Shown here piece by piece: positions 25,499 through 36,327 of a stretch of DNA of 64,000 nucleotides. The stretch comes from Promethearchaeota archaeon (GTDB taxonomy: Archaea > Asgardarchaeota > Lokiarchaeia > Sigynarchaeales > SOKP01), in the NCBI GenBank assembly GCA_019894875.1, contig JAGXNR010000005.1, forward strand, positions 1-64,000, given 5' to 3'. The translations under genes were made by a program, and so were the position numbers. Under the pieces are notes generated by a model. The model had not been told where the DNA came from, ran no database searches, and saw nothing but the letters and a program-made list of their open reading frames with translations. Positions within the stretch are counted from its first letter, which is position 1. Each line of letters begins with the position of its first letter.

Positions 25499-26710
25499 AT
25501 GAAAAGAATAGTTATCGATCTCGAAAACCTCAGTGAAGAGGATATTGAGTTTAAAAAAGAAATTGATGAGATAATTGCATCAGATGTTGCACCTAAAACG
25601 CAAGATATGGAAGATGGTAAAATAAATGTCTGGGATGTTTTGGAACCTTTAGGAAAAAAGGGATTACTTGGATTAAGGTATTCTAAAGAAATGGGCGGTA
25701 GGGGTGCTTCTTATTTGCATGATATGTTGTTATCAGAAGCATTATCATATGAGAGTTTAGTTTATGATATGGTACGGGGTTCAAGTATTTATCCCGCAGG
25801 TTTGATATTAGCATTTGGAAGGCAAGAAACTCTCGGAAAATACATTAAACCTATAGTTACTGGAGAAAAAAAAGGATGCTTTTGCTTTACCGAGCCTGAT
25901 GCAGGATCTGATCTTTCAAGGATGAAAACACTTTATAAAAAGGACGATGATGGCGATTTTATACTTAATGGTGAGAAAAGATTTATAACTAACGGTACTG
26001 TAGCCGATGTAATGGTTGTTTACGCACGAAACGGGGCATTTATTGTTGAATCAGATTTTGAGGGATTTGAAATGCTTGAAGAATACAAATTGATGGGACT
26101 TCATGGTTTAAACCTGGGGCATCTGATGTTTACAAACGTTAAAATTCCCAAAGAAAACCTCTTATTTTACAGGGAATTAAAACCAGCAACTGAAGGGTCC
26201 CAACGAAAGAGAACATCTGCGATTTCAAGTATGCAACAATTCCTTGGTCCAGAAAGGGTGGGTATGTCATTACAAGCCCTGGCGGTAGCTAAACGAGCAA
26301 TCGAAATCGCAGTAGAATATTCTCAGGAAAGGGTACAGTTTAAAAAGCCCATAAGTGAATTTGAAGGAATAAGTTTTAAAATTGCTGAAATGATTGCAAA
26401 CTTCGAAGCAGGCAAAGCTTTATACGACAAAGCTGCTAAAAACTCACAAAACCCCGCACTTGCTGCAATGTGCAAATTATTTGTTGTTACAAACACACAC
26501 AAGATTTGCGATGAAGCGTTGCAAATTATGGGTGGTATTGGTTATACAACCAAATATCCGGTAGAACGGTTACTGAGAGACATACGACTTCACCGAATAG
26601 GTGGTGGCACTGATGAAATTATGAAATATATAATTCAAAAGGACATTTATAAAGGATTCAATAGACCAGTTGGCGAGGAAACCGAAAAAGAAGTGGACTT
26701 TAAGTTCTAG
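25499..26710 (+). CDS. Acyl-CoA dehydrogenase
   Basis: The 403-residue flavoprotein has the usual three domains: an N-terminal helical domain, the beta domain with CFCFTEPDAGSDLSRMKT and FITNGTVADV, and the C-terminal helical domain with SQERVQFKKPISEFEGISFK and QIMGGIGYTTKYPVERLLRD. It would oxidise an acyl-CoA to a 2-enoyl-CoA, passing electrons to an electron-transfer flavoprotein. In the region where many members have the catalytic glutamate (YEGT), this one has GGGTDEI. The base is then probably elsewhere, as in isovaleryl-CoA dehydrogenase-type enzymes. A VOC protein follows 83 bp downstream. With the enoyl-CoA hydratase and acyl-CoA synthetase in this window, it suggests beta-oxidation-like catabolism. 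Confidence 0.93.
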   Translation: MKRIVIDLENLSEEDIEFKKEIDEIIASDVAPKTQDMEDGKINVWDVLEPLGKKGLLGLRYSKEMGGRGASYLHDMLLSEALSYESLVYDMVRGSSIYPAGLILAFGRQETLGKYIKPIVTGEKKGCFCFTEPDAGSDLSRMKTLYKKDDDGDFILNGEKRFITNGTVADVMVVYARNGAFIVESDFEGFEMLEEYKLMGLHGLNLGHLMFTNVKIPKENLLFYRELKPATEGSQRKRTSAISSMQQFLGPERVGMSLQALAVAKRAIEIAVEYSQERVQFKKPISEFEGISFKIAEMIANFEAGKALYDKAAKNSQNPALAAMCKLFVVTNTHKICDEALQIMGGIGYTTKYPVERLLRDIRLHRIGGGTDEIMKYIIQKDIYKGFNRPVGEETEKEVDFKF

Positions 26711-26793
26711 AAAAGGTAATTTTTAAAGCTATAATTGGGATTTTTTATAAATATAATTTTTTAATAATAAATGTAAAAGGGTGATTTGAATCT

Positions 26794-27201
26794 ATGTTTG
26801 GTGAGATTGATCATATCGGGTTCGTATTTAAAAATGTTGAAGAAGCAGTTAAAAAATTCAAGATTCTTTTTGGAATGGAAAAAGCCATGCGGTTTGATTA
26901 TGGTATAGTTAAAGGAGCAAGGTTTATGATTGGAAAGCAATCAAACCTACGAATAGATTTGATTGAACCTCAAGATAAGAACTCTATATTTTATACATTT
27001 TTAGAAGAGGGCAATAGTGGTCTCCATCATATCGGATTTCAAGTTGAAAATGTGGATGAAAAAATTAAAGAATGGGATTCGATGGGATTCAAACAGGTTA
27101 TTTTATCTATAATTGGGACAAATAAATTTGTTTATTACGATACAACAGACATCCTCGGGCATATGATAGAGTTTGGGCAAATGGATTATAAAAAATCCTA
27201 A
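26794..27201 (+). CDS. VOC-family protein, methylmalonyl-CoA epimerase-like
   Basis: The 135-residue protein has two beta-alpha-beta-beta-beta modules: EIDHIGFVFKNVEEAVKKF at the start, LIEPQDKNSIFYTFLEEG in the middle, then LHHIGFQVENVDEKIKEW and KFVYYDTTDILGHMIEFGQ. The two HH/DH-I-G motifs and the late E fit the metal site of methylmalonyl-CoA epimerase and other VOC enzymes. Its position after the acyl-CoA dehydrogenase fits acyl-CoA metabolism. A paralogue at 49857-50342 shares the NxFVYYDT segment. Confidence 0.85.
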   Translation: MFGEIDHIGFVFKNVEEAVKKFKILFGMEKAMRFDYGIVKGARFMIGKQSNLRIDLIEPQDKNSIFYTFLEEGNSGLHHIGFQVENVDEKIKEWDSMGFKQVILSIIGTNKFVYYDTTDILGHMIEFGQMDYKKS

Positions 27202-27435
27202 AATTGTTTTTTTAGCAAATTCAACATCAATTATTTTTGTCGGACACTTCCCTACTGAATGATATATAAAACTTTACATTAAAAAATCTTTTTAAAATTG
27301 TCCAATATGTTCTTTCGGTACGTATTATGGATTATAAGGCATAAATCTAAATATACAAATTTGTATTATTTTTCCAGCTATTAGAAAACTTGTAGTCTGT
27401 AGATATTTATCAATCTAAAATTGGATTTTATTATT

Positions 27436-27603
27436 ATGTCTAAAGCAATTTCGTATTACGATTGGAGATTAGCATTTAAAAGAAAAGATATTCCTTATGA
27501 AAAGGAAAAAATAAATGCTAATGAAACTGGTAATACCTTAGGGATTGATGAAGGTAATTTTAAAGAATTTCTTACAAAGTGGAAAGCAAAAAATCTGGCT
27601 TAA
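27436..27603 (+). CDS. Small hypothetical protein, 55 aa
   Basis: ATG 27436 gives a 55-residue soluble peptide (MSKAISYYDWRLAFKRKDIP through KEFLTKWKAKNLA). A TTG five codons upstream would lengthen it slightly. It has no recognised domain. It is charged and mostly helical in appearance. It lies alone between the VOC gene and the convergent glycosidase gene. Confidence 0.45.
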   Translation: MSKAISYYDWRLAFKRKDIPYEKEKINANETGNTLGIDEGNFKEFLTKWKAKNLA

Positions 27604-27682
27604 ATCACTAACTTCTTCTGTGCTTTAACATTCTACGCTTTTTGATTCTTCAAATTGTTTTAATATGATTTTATATATTAAT

Positions 27683-30277
27683 TCATTCTAAGATATCATA
27701 TCGATTAAAGAGTTTAACAATTAGTTTTACAAACCAAAAATATTTCTTAGACATCCTACTAATTAGTGTGTTTAAAAATGGCATAGTATCATCGGCGTTT
27801 GAAGGGATATTACTTTCAAAATCAGGGTAATTTAAACCTCCAGTAGCTTTAGGGGGCTTACCAAAACTTTTGACGTTATTCCAATTATTTTTATTAGTAC
27901 TTGAACCTAACCATGTTTTATCTGTTTTTATTTGAACTAGGTCCCCTGATTGTAATTTAATTATACCATATATATTAATTGGTCCAATCCCTCCAATATA
28001 ATCAATATTCTCAATTTTTATCATATTCTCACCTTTACGGATGAATTCTTCTATATTATAAATCCGAATATTGTTATTGACACCCACAAAATTTAATGTT
28101 CGTCTTGTAATTACATGACCAATATATTCATCATTAATATAAATTTTAGCGAAACATCCGGCTATTACTTGTAAGTAGGCTTGGTCTATATCATCATCAA
28201 CTTGAATGAGTTTTTTATAAAAGGTTGAATAAATGTTATGGATTCTTTTTGAATCTAAATAAATTAACTCACTTGGAATATTGGGATCTTTCCATTTACT
28301 TTTGCTCTTGATTTCATCTAATTTATCATCATAAAATCTTAATAACCAGAGATATTTTTGTTTGATAGAATTGAATCCCTCTTTCTTAGAACAATTTAGC
28401 CATAAATATTCATATTCTACTAATAAATTTTTTAATTCTTCCTTTAAATTTGGAATTTCTTCTAATAACCGGTCTTTACGATTACCTCTTCCCTTTTTTA
28501 TATAATAATCCGCAAAATTTCTTGAGTTAACTCTTTTTCTGCAATAGAATTTAATATGCTTTGCTACAAAAGCAAGATTCTGGATGCTTATTTTATTCTT
28601 TGGGGCAATTTCCTCCAATTCTTCACATTTTTCAATTACATTATCCATATCAGAAATGATATTTTTGAAACCTTTTATTTTTATATTTTTCTTGTATTTA
28701 GAGCTTTTTTTATTAAATGGATGAGCAAAAAAGTGATTATAATAACCAGAAGGACGAGTATGTAATGAGTTCTTATCCTGTATTAATCGAAACTTACTAA
28801 ATATCTCTATTAATCTGTGATCATTTAACCCGAATAAATGAATAAATAAACCTTTCCAGAATTTAAGTCTATTAATTTCTTTAATAGGATCCCAACTTAC
28901 CATCGCAGAGAAAATATATCCATAAATTCTGTTTTCTCTAATTTCTTTGTTCCTATAATCACCCCAGCTTGAAGTAACTCCCCCAATTGCTCCAGAATTA
29001 AACCCATATTTGAATAAGTTTACAATATTTTGCTCATATTTTTCAATCGAAGGAAAAATTCTATTGAAATCCATTATCGAGGGACTAACAATTAATTGAA
29101 AATTGAAATTCCTAATTTTATCTACGATTGGATGGCTAGTTTTATTATTATACTTCCAATACATTACTATCATGTCTTTAGGTAAATTTTCGAGGATTTC
29201 TCTAAATTTATAAAGAATATCATGGTAGATTATTACTTTTTGATACCCATGTTTTTTAACTATGTTATATATTTTTTTATAGTGGGTCAGATATGCGTTT
29301 CCGAGACCTTCTTCTTCAATATATTGTTTTGAAGCAACTTTCCCAACATCAAAACTTTCGTCTGCTCCAATATGGAAGAATTCACTAGTAAACACTTCTC
29401 TTAATTCGCCAATCATTTTATCGAGAACGTCATAAATTTCTTCATGTGCAATATTTAAACTATTTGAACCTGGAAATTCCCCATATTTCCAGAAATCAGG
29501 GTTGTGTAAAATATTATCCCAGTGCCCTATCGTTTGGAAAATTGGAATTATTTCAACAAAACATCTTTTTGCATAGTCAATTAATTCTTTAATTTCTTCT
29601 TTTGAATATGCCCCTCTATCCTTTCCAATGTTAGGATAGCTTTTAAACTTAAACATATCTTGCATATAAACTAAATAGTATTGGTTAATCTTAAAATGGC
29701 TTAAGTTCTTAATGAATTTCTTTAAATTTTCAATTTTCGGTGCCTGACCTCTTGAAATATCATCAGAAACACCACGGATTTGCAAAGCAGGAAAATCTAA
29801 TATTTTTATATTATTTATTGAGAGTTTATCTTGGCTTGAATTTAATAATTGAATAAAGGTCTGAACGCCATAAAAGACTCCTTGCACAGATTTTGCTTCT
29901 ATTATAATTTTCAAATCATCCGAAATCATGAGATATCCTTGATCTTGGTAATTTTTCTTTGCAGTCACTTCATTATAAAGTGTGCCAGGGAAAAATTTAA
30001 TATTCTCATCTAAAAATGACTTTATTTCAGGAGATTTCTCATTATTTGGAACTCTTACAACTTCTAATTTATCCTTCAAATTAGAAGACAATAGAGAATC
30101 TTGTAATTGCTCAATAATATAATGAAATTCTGCTGTTAAATCTGTATATAATTTTGAATTTTCACTAATTTTTATTTTATTAGAATGATTCATCTTAACA
30201 TATCGAGGGTAAGGGATCAAAAATATGTCTTCCATTGTTTCGTCTGTTTTAACTAAATTCTCTAAATAAATAAACAT
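27683..30277 (-). CDS. GH20-type beta-N-acetylhexosaminidase-like protein
   Basis: The 864-residue protein has an N-terminal GH20b-like domain ([17 protein letters not shown] through [13 protein letters not shown]) and a TIM barrel beginning [18 protein letters not shown]. The catalytic signature [12 protein letters not shown] lies near residue 310, with the D-E pair used in substrate-assisted hydrolysis by GH20 enzymes. A long helical region follows, and the last 200 or so residues form a beta-rich domain with IYINDEYIG that looks like a galactose-binding-type module. There is no signal peptide, so it probably acts in the cytoplasm. A start at M15 ([10 protein letters not shown]) is as likely as the listed one. 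It would remove N-acetylhexosamine from glycans; the exact glycan is unknown. Confidence 0.85.
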   Translation of the reverse strand: MFIYLENLVKTDETMEDIFLIPYPRYVKMNHSNKIKISENSKLYTDLTAEFHYIIEQLQDSLLSSNLKDKLEVVRVPNNEKSPEIKSFLDENIKFFPGTLYNEVTAKKNYQDQGYLMISDDLKIIIEAKSVQGVFYGVQTFIQLLNSSQDKLSINNIKILDFPALQIRGVSDDISRGQAPKIENLKKFIKNLSHFKINQYYLVYMQDMFKFKSYPNIGKDRGAYSKEEIKELIDYAKRCFVEIIPIFQTIGHWDNILHNPDFWKYGEFPGSNSLNIAHEEIYDVLDKMIGELREVFTSEFFHIGADESFDVGKVASKQYIEEEGLGNAYLTHYKKIYNIVKKHGYQKVIIYHDILYKFREILENLPKDMIVMYWKYNNKTSHPIVDKIRNFNFQLIVSPSIMDFNRIFPSIEKYEQNIVNLFKYGFNSGAIGGVTSSWGDYRNKEIRENRIYGYIFSAMVSWDPIKEINRLKFWKGLFIHLFGLNDHRLIEIFSKFRLIQDKNSLHTRPSGYYNHFFAHPFNKKSSKYKKNIKIKGFKNIISDMDNVIEKCEELEEIAPKNKISIQNLAFVAKHIKFYCRKRVNSRNFADYYIKKGRGNRKDRLLEEIPNLKEELKNLLVEYEYLWLNCSKKEGFNSIKQKYLWLLRFYDDKLDEIKSKSKWKDPNIPSELIYLDSKRIHNIYSTFYKKLIQVDDDIDQAYLQVIAGCFAKIYINDEYIGHVITRRTLNFVGVNNNIRIYNIEEFIRKGENMIKIENIDYIGGIGPINIYGIIKLQSGDLVQIKTDKTWLGSSTNKNNWNNVKSFGKPPKATGGLNYPDFESNIPSNADDTMPFLNTLISRMSKKYFWFVKLIVKLFNRYDILE

Positions 30278-30410
30278 AATATTACTTAAATTGTATGAAA
30301 AAAATAAACTTAGCTAAAAAAAGAAAATTTTACAAAAACAGATTTTCAACACAGTATAAAGATTTATTATAAAAGAAAAAGTGAATGTTAAAAACATTTA
30401 ATTCTCAAGC

Positions 30411-32108
30411 TTAAACCTCTTCCCCTCTCTTCCTAGCTTCAATGTCCTTTAGGTCCTTACGAAGAACTTTACCTACTAAAGTTTCAGGGAGCTCTTTTCG
30501 AAAGTCTATTTGTTTTGGGACTTTATACGGTGCTACATTTTTTCTGAGAAACTCTTTTATCTCAGCTTTCATTTCATCAGTCTCACGGTAACCATCTTTC
30601 AGGACTATATAGGCTTTTACAATTTCATTTCCCGCTCTTTCAGGGTCTGGGAGACCAATAATAGCTACATTTTCTACAGCTTCATATTCAAATAATACAT
30701 CTTCCAACTCTCTTGGATAAACTTTAAATCCACTGATATTTATCATATCTTTCTTTCGATCTACGATAAATAAATACCCATCCTCATCCATCATCCCGAT
30801 ATCACCCGTTAATAACCATTCTCCTTTTAATTGATTCACGGTTTCTTCTGGTTTATTCCAATATCCTTTCATAACTTGTGGTCCTTTAATCATAATTTCA
30901 CCTGATTCACCTTGTGGGATGATTTTATTGTAATCGTCAATATCAACAATTTTAAATTCCGTGTTTGGTATAGCAAGCCCAACTGAGCCAATTTTCCTTG
31001 TACCTTTAAATGGATTAGTATGAGTTACAGGTGAAGTTTCAGTCATTCCATATCCTTCAATAACCGTAGCTCCCGTTCTTTTCTCAAACTCTTTAAGAAC
31101 TTCAGGGGGCATTGGTGCTGCTCCCGTGTTACATATTTTTATTGATCTAAGATCTTTAGCATAGTCTTCGAGATCATCTCTTTCTAATAAACGCATATAT
31201 ATCGTTGGTACACCAGGAAACATAGCTGGATGAGTGGCCTTAATTACTTCGAACAAACCTTTTTGATCTCGAGGATCAGAATGTAATGCTATTGTTATGC
31301 CATTCATTATAAGGCTATTCATACAAACAGTCATTCCATAAATATGAAATAAAGGCAATACTGTCAATGCTGTGTCTTTTCCTGGTTGTATTGCACCTTG
31401 TAACCATGTATTTAATTGAATACAATTTGATACTATGTTATAATGTGTAAGCATTGCTCCTTTAGGCAAACCTGTTGTTCCCCCCGTGTACTGCAATACA
31501 GCAATGTCTTCTTTTGCAATTGTTTCAATTTTCGGGGGATTTGGTTTCGTTTTATCGACTAAGTTTAGAAATTGTATTGTACCTGCTATTTCAGGTGGTT
31601 CTCTTTTTCCCAATGGATTAGCTAGTGGAGCATAATCAAAGATATTAGTTACTATTATATGCCTGAGACGTGTTCTTTCCTTTATATTATTAATCTTCTC
31701 AAGTTGGGTATCCCATACGATTATTATTTCAGCTCCAGAATCGTTTAGTTGGTAAGCTAATTCGTGTTCTGTATGGAGTACACTACAGGCGGTAACAATT
31801 CCCCCTGCTTTTTGAATACCATAGAAACTGAACGGAAATTGTGGCATATTGGGTAACATGATTGCTACTACATCACCTTTCTTGACACCTAAATTAACAA
31901 GAGCTGTAGCCAACCTTTCAGCGATGTCTTTGAATTTTTTATATGAAATTTTATGTTTCATAAACCAAATTGCTGTTCGACCACCAAATTCTTTTGCGGT
32001 ATTGTCGAGAAATTCAGAGATATTAATCTCTGGATAGTCTAATTCATGGGGAACATCTTCATCATAAAACTTTAACCAAGGTTTTTCTGCATATGGGTTT
32101 TCGCTCAT
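30411..32108 (-). CDS. Long-chain acyl-CoA synthetase (AMP-forming)
   Basis: The 565-residue protein has the ANL superfamily motifs: YTGGTTGLPKGAMLTH (P-loop-like A3), VIEGYGMTETSPVTH (A5), GEWLLTGDIG (A7), DRKKDMINISGFKVYPRELE (A8 hinge) and the catalytic lysine in ETLVGKVLRKDL. It would activate a fatty or aromatic acid to its CoA thioester via an acyl-AMP. It follows the HEAT-repeat gene on the same strand with a gap of 95 bp, so it is likely the last gene of the liv-type operon, or immediately downstream of it. The substrate class is inferred from the family only. Confidence 0.93.
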   Translation of the reverse strand: MSENPYAEKPWLKFYDEDVPHELDYPEINISEFLDNTAKEFGGRTAIWFMKHKISYKKFKDIAERLATALVNLGVKKGDVVAIMLPNMPQFPFSFYGIQKAGGIVTACSVLHTEHELAYQLNDSGAEIIIVWDTQLEKINNIKERTRLRHIIVTNIFDYAPLANPLGKREPPEIAGTIQFLNLVDKTKPNPPKIETIAKEDIAVLQYTGGTTGLPKGAMLTHYNIVSNCIQLNTWLQGAIQPGKDTALTVLPLFHIYGMTVCMNSLIMNGITIALHSDPRDQKGLFEVIKATHPAMFPGVPTIYMRLLERDDLEDYAKDLRSIKICNTGAAPMPPEVLKEFEKRTGATVIEGYGMTETSPVTHTNPFKGTRKIGSVGLAIPNTEFKIVDIDDYNKIIPQGESGEIMIKGPQVMKGYWNKPEETVNQLKGEWLLTGDIGMMDEDGYLFIVDRKKDMINISGFKVYPRELEDVLFEYEAVENVAIIGLPDPERAGNEIVKAYIVLKDGYRETDEMKAEIKEFLRKNVAPYKVPKQIDFRKELPETLVGKVLRKDLKDIEARKRGEEV

Positions 32109-32203
32109 TTTAAAATTCGAACTCTATTTTTTTTTTTAATAATTATATACATACTGATTTATTTTATAGTATAATCAAGAAAAACCTTTCTTAATAAAAA
32201 AAT

Positions 32204-33637
32204 TTATTGTTCCGTTAAATCATCAATAGCATTAATCGCAGATTCACACACGTAATCACATTTATCATGTATAAGGGCATTTAAACTTGTAATTATTTCC
32301 TCAGTATTTACTCCTATTTTAGCCAATGCTTCAGATGTTCTCCATCTAACATCAGGATTTCTATCCTCTAAAGCCTTTATTAACATAGGAATTGCTTTAG
32401 TGGCAGAAGAACCCAATTTACCGAGAGATAGTGCAGCTTCGCGACGTACAATACTTTTTGGATCATTCATAGCACTTTCGAGTGCATCAATTGCATCTAC
32501 GGAGTCAATTCCAATTTTTCCTAGTGCTCGTGCAGACTCTACCCTGATGGTGACTTTTCTTGCTAACGGATCTTTTAGAAATGCCAAAATTCCTCTTTTT
32601 ATTATGAAGCCATATTTAGGTGTATATTTTTCCTCTTGAGCAGGATTCTTTAGAAGGTTAACTAGGGTCGGTATTGCTTCTTCAGCTTCGGTACCGATAC
32701 CACCAAGAGCAGAGATGATAATAATTTTCATTTTGTTTTTTGCTTTTTCTAAGCCTGTTATCAATGAGAGTACAGCGGGTTTTCCAATGCTTCTAAGAGC
32801 AGCAGCTGATTTCCCCCTAACCATTTCAGCTTTATCTGTTAATAAAATTGAGATATTTTCAATAATTTTAGGATCAGCAATTTTCATCTCTCCTAAAGTG
32901 TCAATCGCCTCTTTTCTGACTATTTCATTTTTATGGTTCAGGATTTTAAGAAGACTTGGAACAGCTGCTTCTCCTATCTCTGTAAGAGTATTAGAAACTC
33001 TATACCGCACTCTCCAATCTGGATCTTCAAGTGCGTTTATTAAATTAGGGATTGCTTTTGTTGATTCTTTTCCTATTAAACTGAGTGATTGAGCTGATGC
33101 AGTTCTAACTGTCCAACTTATATCTTTAAGACTTTTCATTAAATAGGGAATAGCTTCATAAGCTTCCGTTCCAAATTCCCCCAGAGCTCTCGCTACTTCA
33201 GTTCTTACATTTTCACTATCATCATCTAATGCTTTTACTAAACTAGAAATTGATTCAAGCGTGGGATTTCCGATTTTCCCAAGAGCAATCGCAGCTTCTT
33301 TTCTTATCGATTCCTCATTATCACCTAACAATCCAGATAAATATGATACTGCCTCTTTAGCTACATTTCCTATTTTCCCTAATGAACGAGCTGCTTCTCG
33401 ACATATACTCCAATCATCATCCTCTAAGCAACTGACTATTTTTGCTACTGCATGTGCTGATTTTTTACCTACTTCTCCCAATACGTGTATAGAATTAAAC
33501 TTTATAGATCTGATATCGCTATCTATATATTTAATTACCTCATTTAGGACAGACTCATCCTTCTCGATCCTTGATAAAACTAGATCAATTCTTGCATCTC
33601 TTAACAACTTTTCTAATGGAGCTGACAATTTTATCAC
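32204..33637 (-). CDS. HEAT-repeat protein linked to an ABC transporter operon
   Basis: The start is GTG 33637, one base beyond the stop of livF, so the gene is tightly coupled to the transporter. The 477-residue protein consists almost wholly of PBS-lyase-type HEAT repeats, about 12-14 units of 30-40 residues with the pattern V-R-x-E-A-A-x-A-L-G-x-I-G (for example ESIRKEAAIALGKIG and NVRTEVARALGEFG). One repeat is broken by a longer insertion (about residues 335-365). HEAT solenoids bind other proteins. Such a protein fused into a liv-type operon may regulate or scaffold the transporter or its metabolic partners. This is inference; the repeat identity is clear. Confidence 0.88.
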   Translation of the reverse strand: MIKLSAPLEKLLRDARIDLVLSRIEKDESVLNEVIKYIDSDIRSIKFNSIHVLGEVGKKSAHAVAKIVSCLEDDDWSICREAARSLGKIGNVAKEAVSYLSGLLGDNEESIRKEAAIALGKIGNPTLESISSLVKALDDDSENVRTEVARALGEFGTEAYEAIPYLMKSLKDISWTVRTASAQSLSLIGKESTKAIPNLINALEDPDWRVRYRVSNTLTEIGEAAVPSLLKILNHKNEIVRKEAIDTLGEMKIADPKIIENISILLTDKAEMVRGKSAAALRSIGKPAVLSLITGLEKAKNKMKIIIISALGGIGTEAEEAIPTLVNLLKNPAQEEKYTPKYGFIIKRGILAFLKDPLARKVTIRVESARALGKIGIDSVDAIDALESAMNDPKSIVRREAALSLGKLGSSATKAIPMLIKALEDRNPDVRWRTSEALAKIGVNTEEIITSLNALIHDKCDYVCESAINAIDDLTEQ

Positions 33638-33638
33638 C

Positions 33639-34352
33639 TTAAATTCCTAAATAAACTTCCTTAATACGAGGTTCTTTCTGCAATTCTTCTTTAGTCCCTC
33701 TCATTTCAATTTTTCCCTCTTCTAAAACATGAATATAATCAGAAACTTCCATAGCCAAAACCGCATCCTGTTCAACTAATAAAGTAGTTGTACCTTGCTT
33801 TCTTATAGTCTCAATAGCATCAAAAATTTTCTTTTTAACTTTCGGTGCTAAACCCAAAGATGGTTCATCCAACAAAAGTAATTTGGGATTAGACATGAGT
33901 GAGCGTGCTATAGCAAGCATTTGCTGTTCCCCACCGCTTAAAGTGCCAGCTTGTTGTTTTTGCCTTTCCTTAAGTCTTGGGAATATATCAAAAATAAAAT
34001 CTCTTAATTCTTTATATTTTTCTTTATTTTTTAGTAAATAAGCACCCATTTTGAGGTTATCCGCAACACTCATTTCATAAAATAGCCTACGACGCTCTGG
34101 GCAATGCGAAATCCCTTTTTTAGCGATTTTATGAGCGTCTAATTCGTCAATTCTTTCTCCAAGAAATTCTATTTTTCCTCTATCAGGTTCCTCTAAACCA
34201 GATATCACTCTGAGAAGTGTTGATTTTCCCGCTCCATTTGGACCAATTACCGCATCCAGAACATTTTTTTCAACTTTTAAATTGATTTCTTCAAGAGCAC
34301 GTGCTTTCCCATAATAATGATAAATTTTTTTTAATTCAAGCAAATTCTGCAC
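33639..34352 (-). CDS. livF: Branched-chain amino acid-type ABC transporter ATPase LivF
   Basis: The 237-residue ATPase has Walker A GPNGAGKST, the LivF-type signature LSGGEQQMLAIARSLM, Walker B LLLLDEPSLGLAPK and the switch histidine region (LLVEQDA, with Q in the H-loop position as in many LivF proteins). It overlaps the end of livG by 17 bp. With LivG it would drive uptake through LivH/LivM. Confidence 0.94.
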   Translation of the reverse strand: MQNLLELKKIYHYYGKARALEEINLKVEKNVLDAVIGPNGAGKSTLLRVISGLEEPDRGKIEFLGERIDELDAHKIAKKGISHCPERRRLFYEMSVADNLKMGAYLLKNKEKYKELRDFIFDIFPRLKERQKQQAGTLSGGEQQMLAIARSLMSNPKLLLLDEPSLGLAPKVKKKIFDAIETIRKQGTTTLLVEQDAVLAMEVSDYIHVLEEGKIEMRGTKEELQKEPRIKEVYLGI

Positions 34353-35088
34353 CTCTTCCTAAATATGCTTCAAGTACAATTTTATTATTAGCAACCTCTT
34401 GAGGAGATGCATCTATAATGAGTTTACCTTGATGCATTGCTATAACTCTTGGTACTAATGTCATGAGTTCACGTAATACATGACCAGTCATGAAAATCGT
34501 AAGACCATCTTCATGTAATTTTTTTATCAAATTAGTAACTACCACTTGTTCTTCAAAAGAAAGTCCACTGAAAGGCTCATCAAGGAGAAGTAATTCAGGA
34601 TTTGTCCCAATAGCCTTACCAATCTGTAGTTTTCTTAAGTCACCGTGAGGTAAAATAATTGGCGGCACTCTAGCTTTATCTATGAGGCCAACAGAAGCGA
34701 GAATAGAGCTTGCATACTTATCAGTTCCGGTTTTTTTTGAAACTTCTCTCCCTCTTTTTGAAAGGCATGAGACTGTTACATTATCGAGTAAGCTTAGTAA
34801 TTTAAATGATCGTACTAATTGAAAAGTTCGGGCAATTCCTAAGTTTACAATCTTGTAAGGTCTTAATCCCGTAATATCAACTCCATCAAATCGAATTGAA
34901 CCTGAGTTTGGTTTCTCAAATCCCGATATTAAATTGAATACGGTGGTTTTTCCCGCTCCATTTGGGCCAATTAAACCCACAAAATCTCCACGTTTGATTT
35001 CAAAACTAAAATCATTAACTGCGGTCAATCCTCCAAACTTTTTGGTTAAATTTTTAACTTCTAAAAGAATTCCCATTATTTCACTCAC
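34336..35088 (-). CDS. livG: Branched-chain amino acid-type ABC transporter ATPase LivG
   Basis: The 250-residue ATPase has Walker A GPNGAGKTT, the LivG-type insertion after Walker A (FEKPNSGSIRFDGVDITG and FQLVRSFKLLSLLDNV) and Walker B ELLLLDEPFSGLS. The signature region reads LPHGDLRKLQIGKAIGTNP in place of LSYGQQR, a divergent signature. The D-loop and H-loop are present (MTGHVL). It is the partner of the LivF ATPase. Confidence 0.92.
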   Translation of the reverse strand: MSEIMGILLEVKNLTKKFGGLTAVNDFSFEIKRGDFVGLIGPNGAGKTTVFNLISGFEKPNSGSIRFDGVDITGLRPYKIVNLGIARTFQLVRSFKLLSLLDNVTVSCLSKRGREVSKKTGTDKYASSILASVGLIDKARVPPIILPHGDLRKLQIGKAIGTNPELLLLDEPFSGLSFEEQVVVTNLIKKLHEDGLTIFMTGHVLRELMTLVPRVIAMHQGKLIIDASPQEVANNKIVLEAYLGRGAEFA

Positions 35089-35120
35089 TTTGATTAAAAT
35101 TTATTTTTTGATCCCAATTT

Positions 35121-36287
35121 CTATTTTCCTAATAACGTATCCCAAAAATCTTTTAAATACTCTAAGACGGGTCGTAAAATACCACGCTCAGAAAATCTAA
35201 CAACAACAATCAAAATTATAGCAAAAGTTAATTGCACCCAATTTAGGAGTCCCGCTTCAATAAGAGCAAATTCAAGGAAGATAAAGAAAAATGCTCCTAC
35301 TGCTGATCCAGAAATTGTTGCCAGTCCGCCTAAGGATGCCATAATAATAACTAAAAATGAATTTAACTGACCATAATTTCCCGTAGGATTTACGGCTCCA
35401 ATATATAAAGCATAAAAAGCACCTGCTAGTCCCGCGAAGAAGGCGCTTATCATAAATGCGTAAATTTTATAGTTTGTTGTATTAATTCCTGATGCATCTG
35501 CTCCTGTTTCGTCATCCCTGATAGATTTTAAAATCGTCCCAAACTTAGATTTAGCAATCTGGATTAAAACTATAAATGAAACTATCATAGAAATTAAAAA
35601 TATATAAAATTCTACCGTAGGATCATTAGTTAATTTAGGAATAGCTGATATTCCTTCCGAACCAAAAAATATATCGGATAGTGATCCCATTAAAAATAAC
35701 TTTAACAGAATTAGGTTAAATGCTAGTGTCCCTAATGCTAAATATGGACCTTTAAGTCTTAAGCTTGGAATTCCAATGATTAAACCAAAAAATACCGCTC
35801 CTACAGCACCAGTAATAATCACTAACCAAATTGGGGATAATAAATAAACAACAAACATAAAAGCGACAAACAATAAATCACCCCCCAATATAAAAAAGAG
35901 GAGGACATATATTTTCTTCTTTTGAAAAATAATAAGCAAACAAAAAAACGTAGCAACAAATAAAAAAATAAAACTAGCAAGCCAATTTTGATATTTAATA
36001 AAGTAAGCACAGAGATAGCCCGATATTCCAAAGAAAATGGCATGTCCAAAACTAATTTGTCCCGCAATACCCGTTAGAAAATCCCAACTTGCTGCAAAAA
36101 TGCAAAAAATCAAGGCAAGAGATAAAGTTCGTATGAAAGTCCTCCGACCTTGAGAAACCAACGGAAGGAACATAAGAATAATCAAACATAACAGCGTTAA
36201 TCCTCCACTGAAAGTTTTTACCCAAGCCTTAAAATAACTTGGGAAAGCAGATATTTTTTGACTTAATTCTTCTTTTAGTTTTGACAT
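35121..36287 (-). CDS. livM: ABC transporter permease LivM
   Basis: The 388-residue permease has about ten membrane helices and LivM motifs such as FLTGIAGQISFGHAIFFGISGY, GIPSLRLKGPYLALGTLAF and IRDDETGADASGINTTNYKI (the EAA-like loop contacting the ATPase). It also has a GAVNPTGNYG loop. A larger extra hydrophobic block (about residues 95-155) is inserted between helices and is not typical of LivM. It pairs with LivH. Confidence 0.92.
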   Translation of the reverse strand: MSKLKEELSQKISAFPSYFKAWVKTFSGGLTLLCLIILMFLPLVSQGRRTFIRTLSLALIFCIFAASWDFLTGIAGQISFGHAIFFGISGYLCAYFIKYQNWLASFIFLFVATFFCLLIIFQKKKIYVLLFFILGGDLLFVAFMFVVYLLSPIWLVIITGAVGAVFFGLIIGIPSLRLKGPYLALGTLAFNLILLKLFLMGSLSDIFFGSEGISAIPKLTNDPTVEFYIFLISMIVSFIVLIQIAKSKFGTILKSIRDDETGADASGINTTNYKIYAFMISAFFAGLAGAFYALYIGAVNPTGNYGQLNSFLVIIMASLGGLATISGSAVGAFFFIFLEFALIEAGLLNWVQLTFAIILIVVVRFSERGILRPVLEYLKDFWDTLLGK

Positions 36288-36327
36288 TTATTATACTCAT
36301 CCATATAGAAATTTTTCTATTTATTAA

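Noticed and set aside
32400..33650. Plus-strand ORFs antisense to the HEAT-repeat gene
   Set aside because: Their repeats mirror the HEAT codons on the other strand; no start signal or domain supports them.
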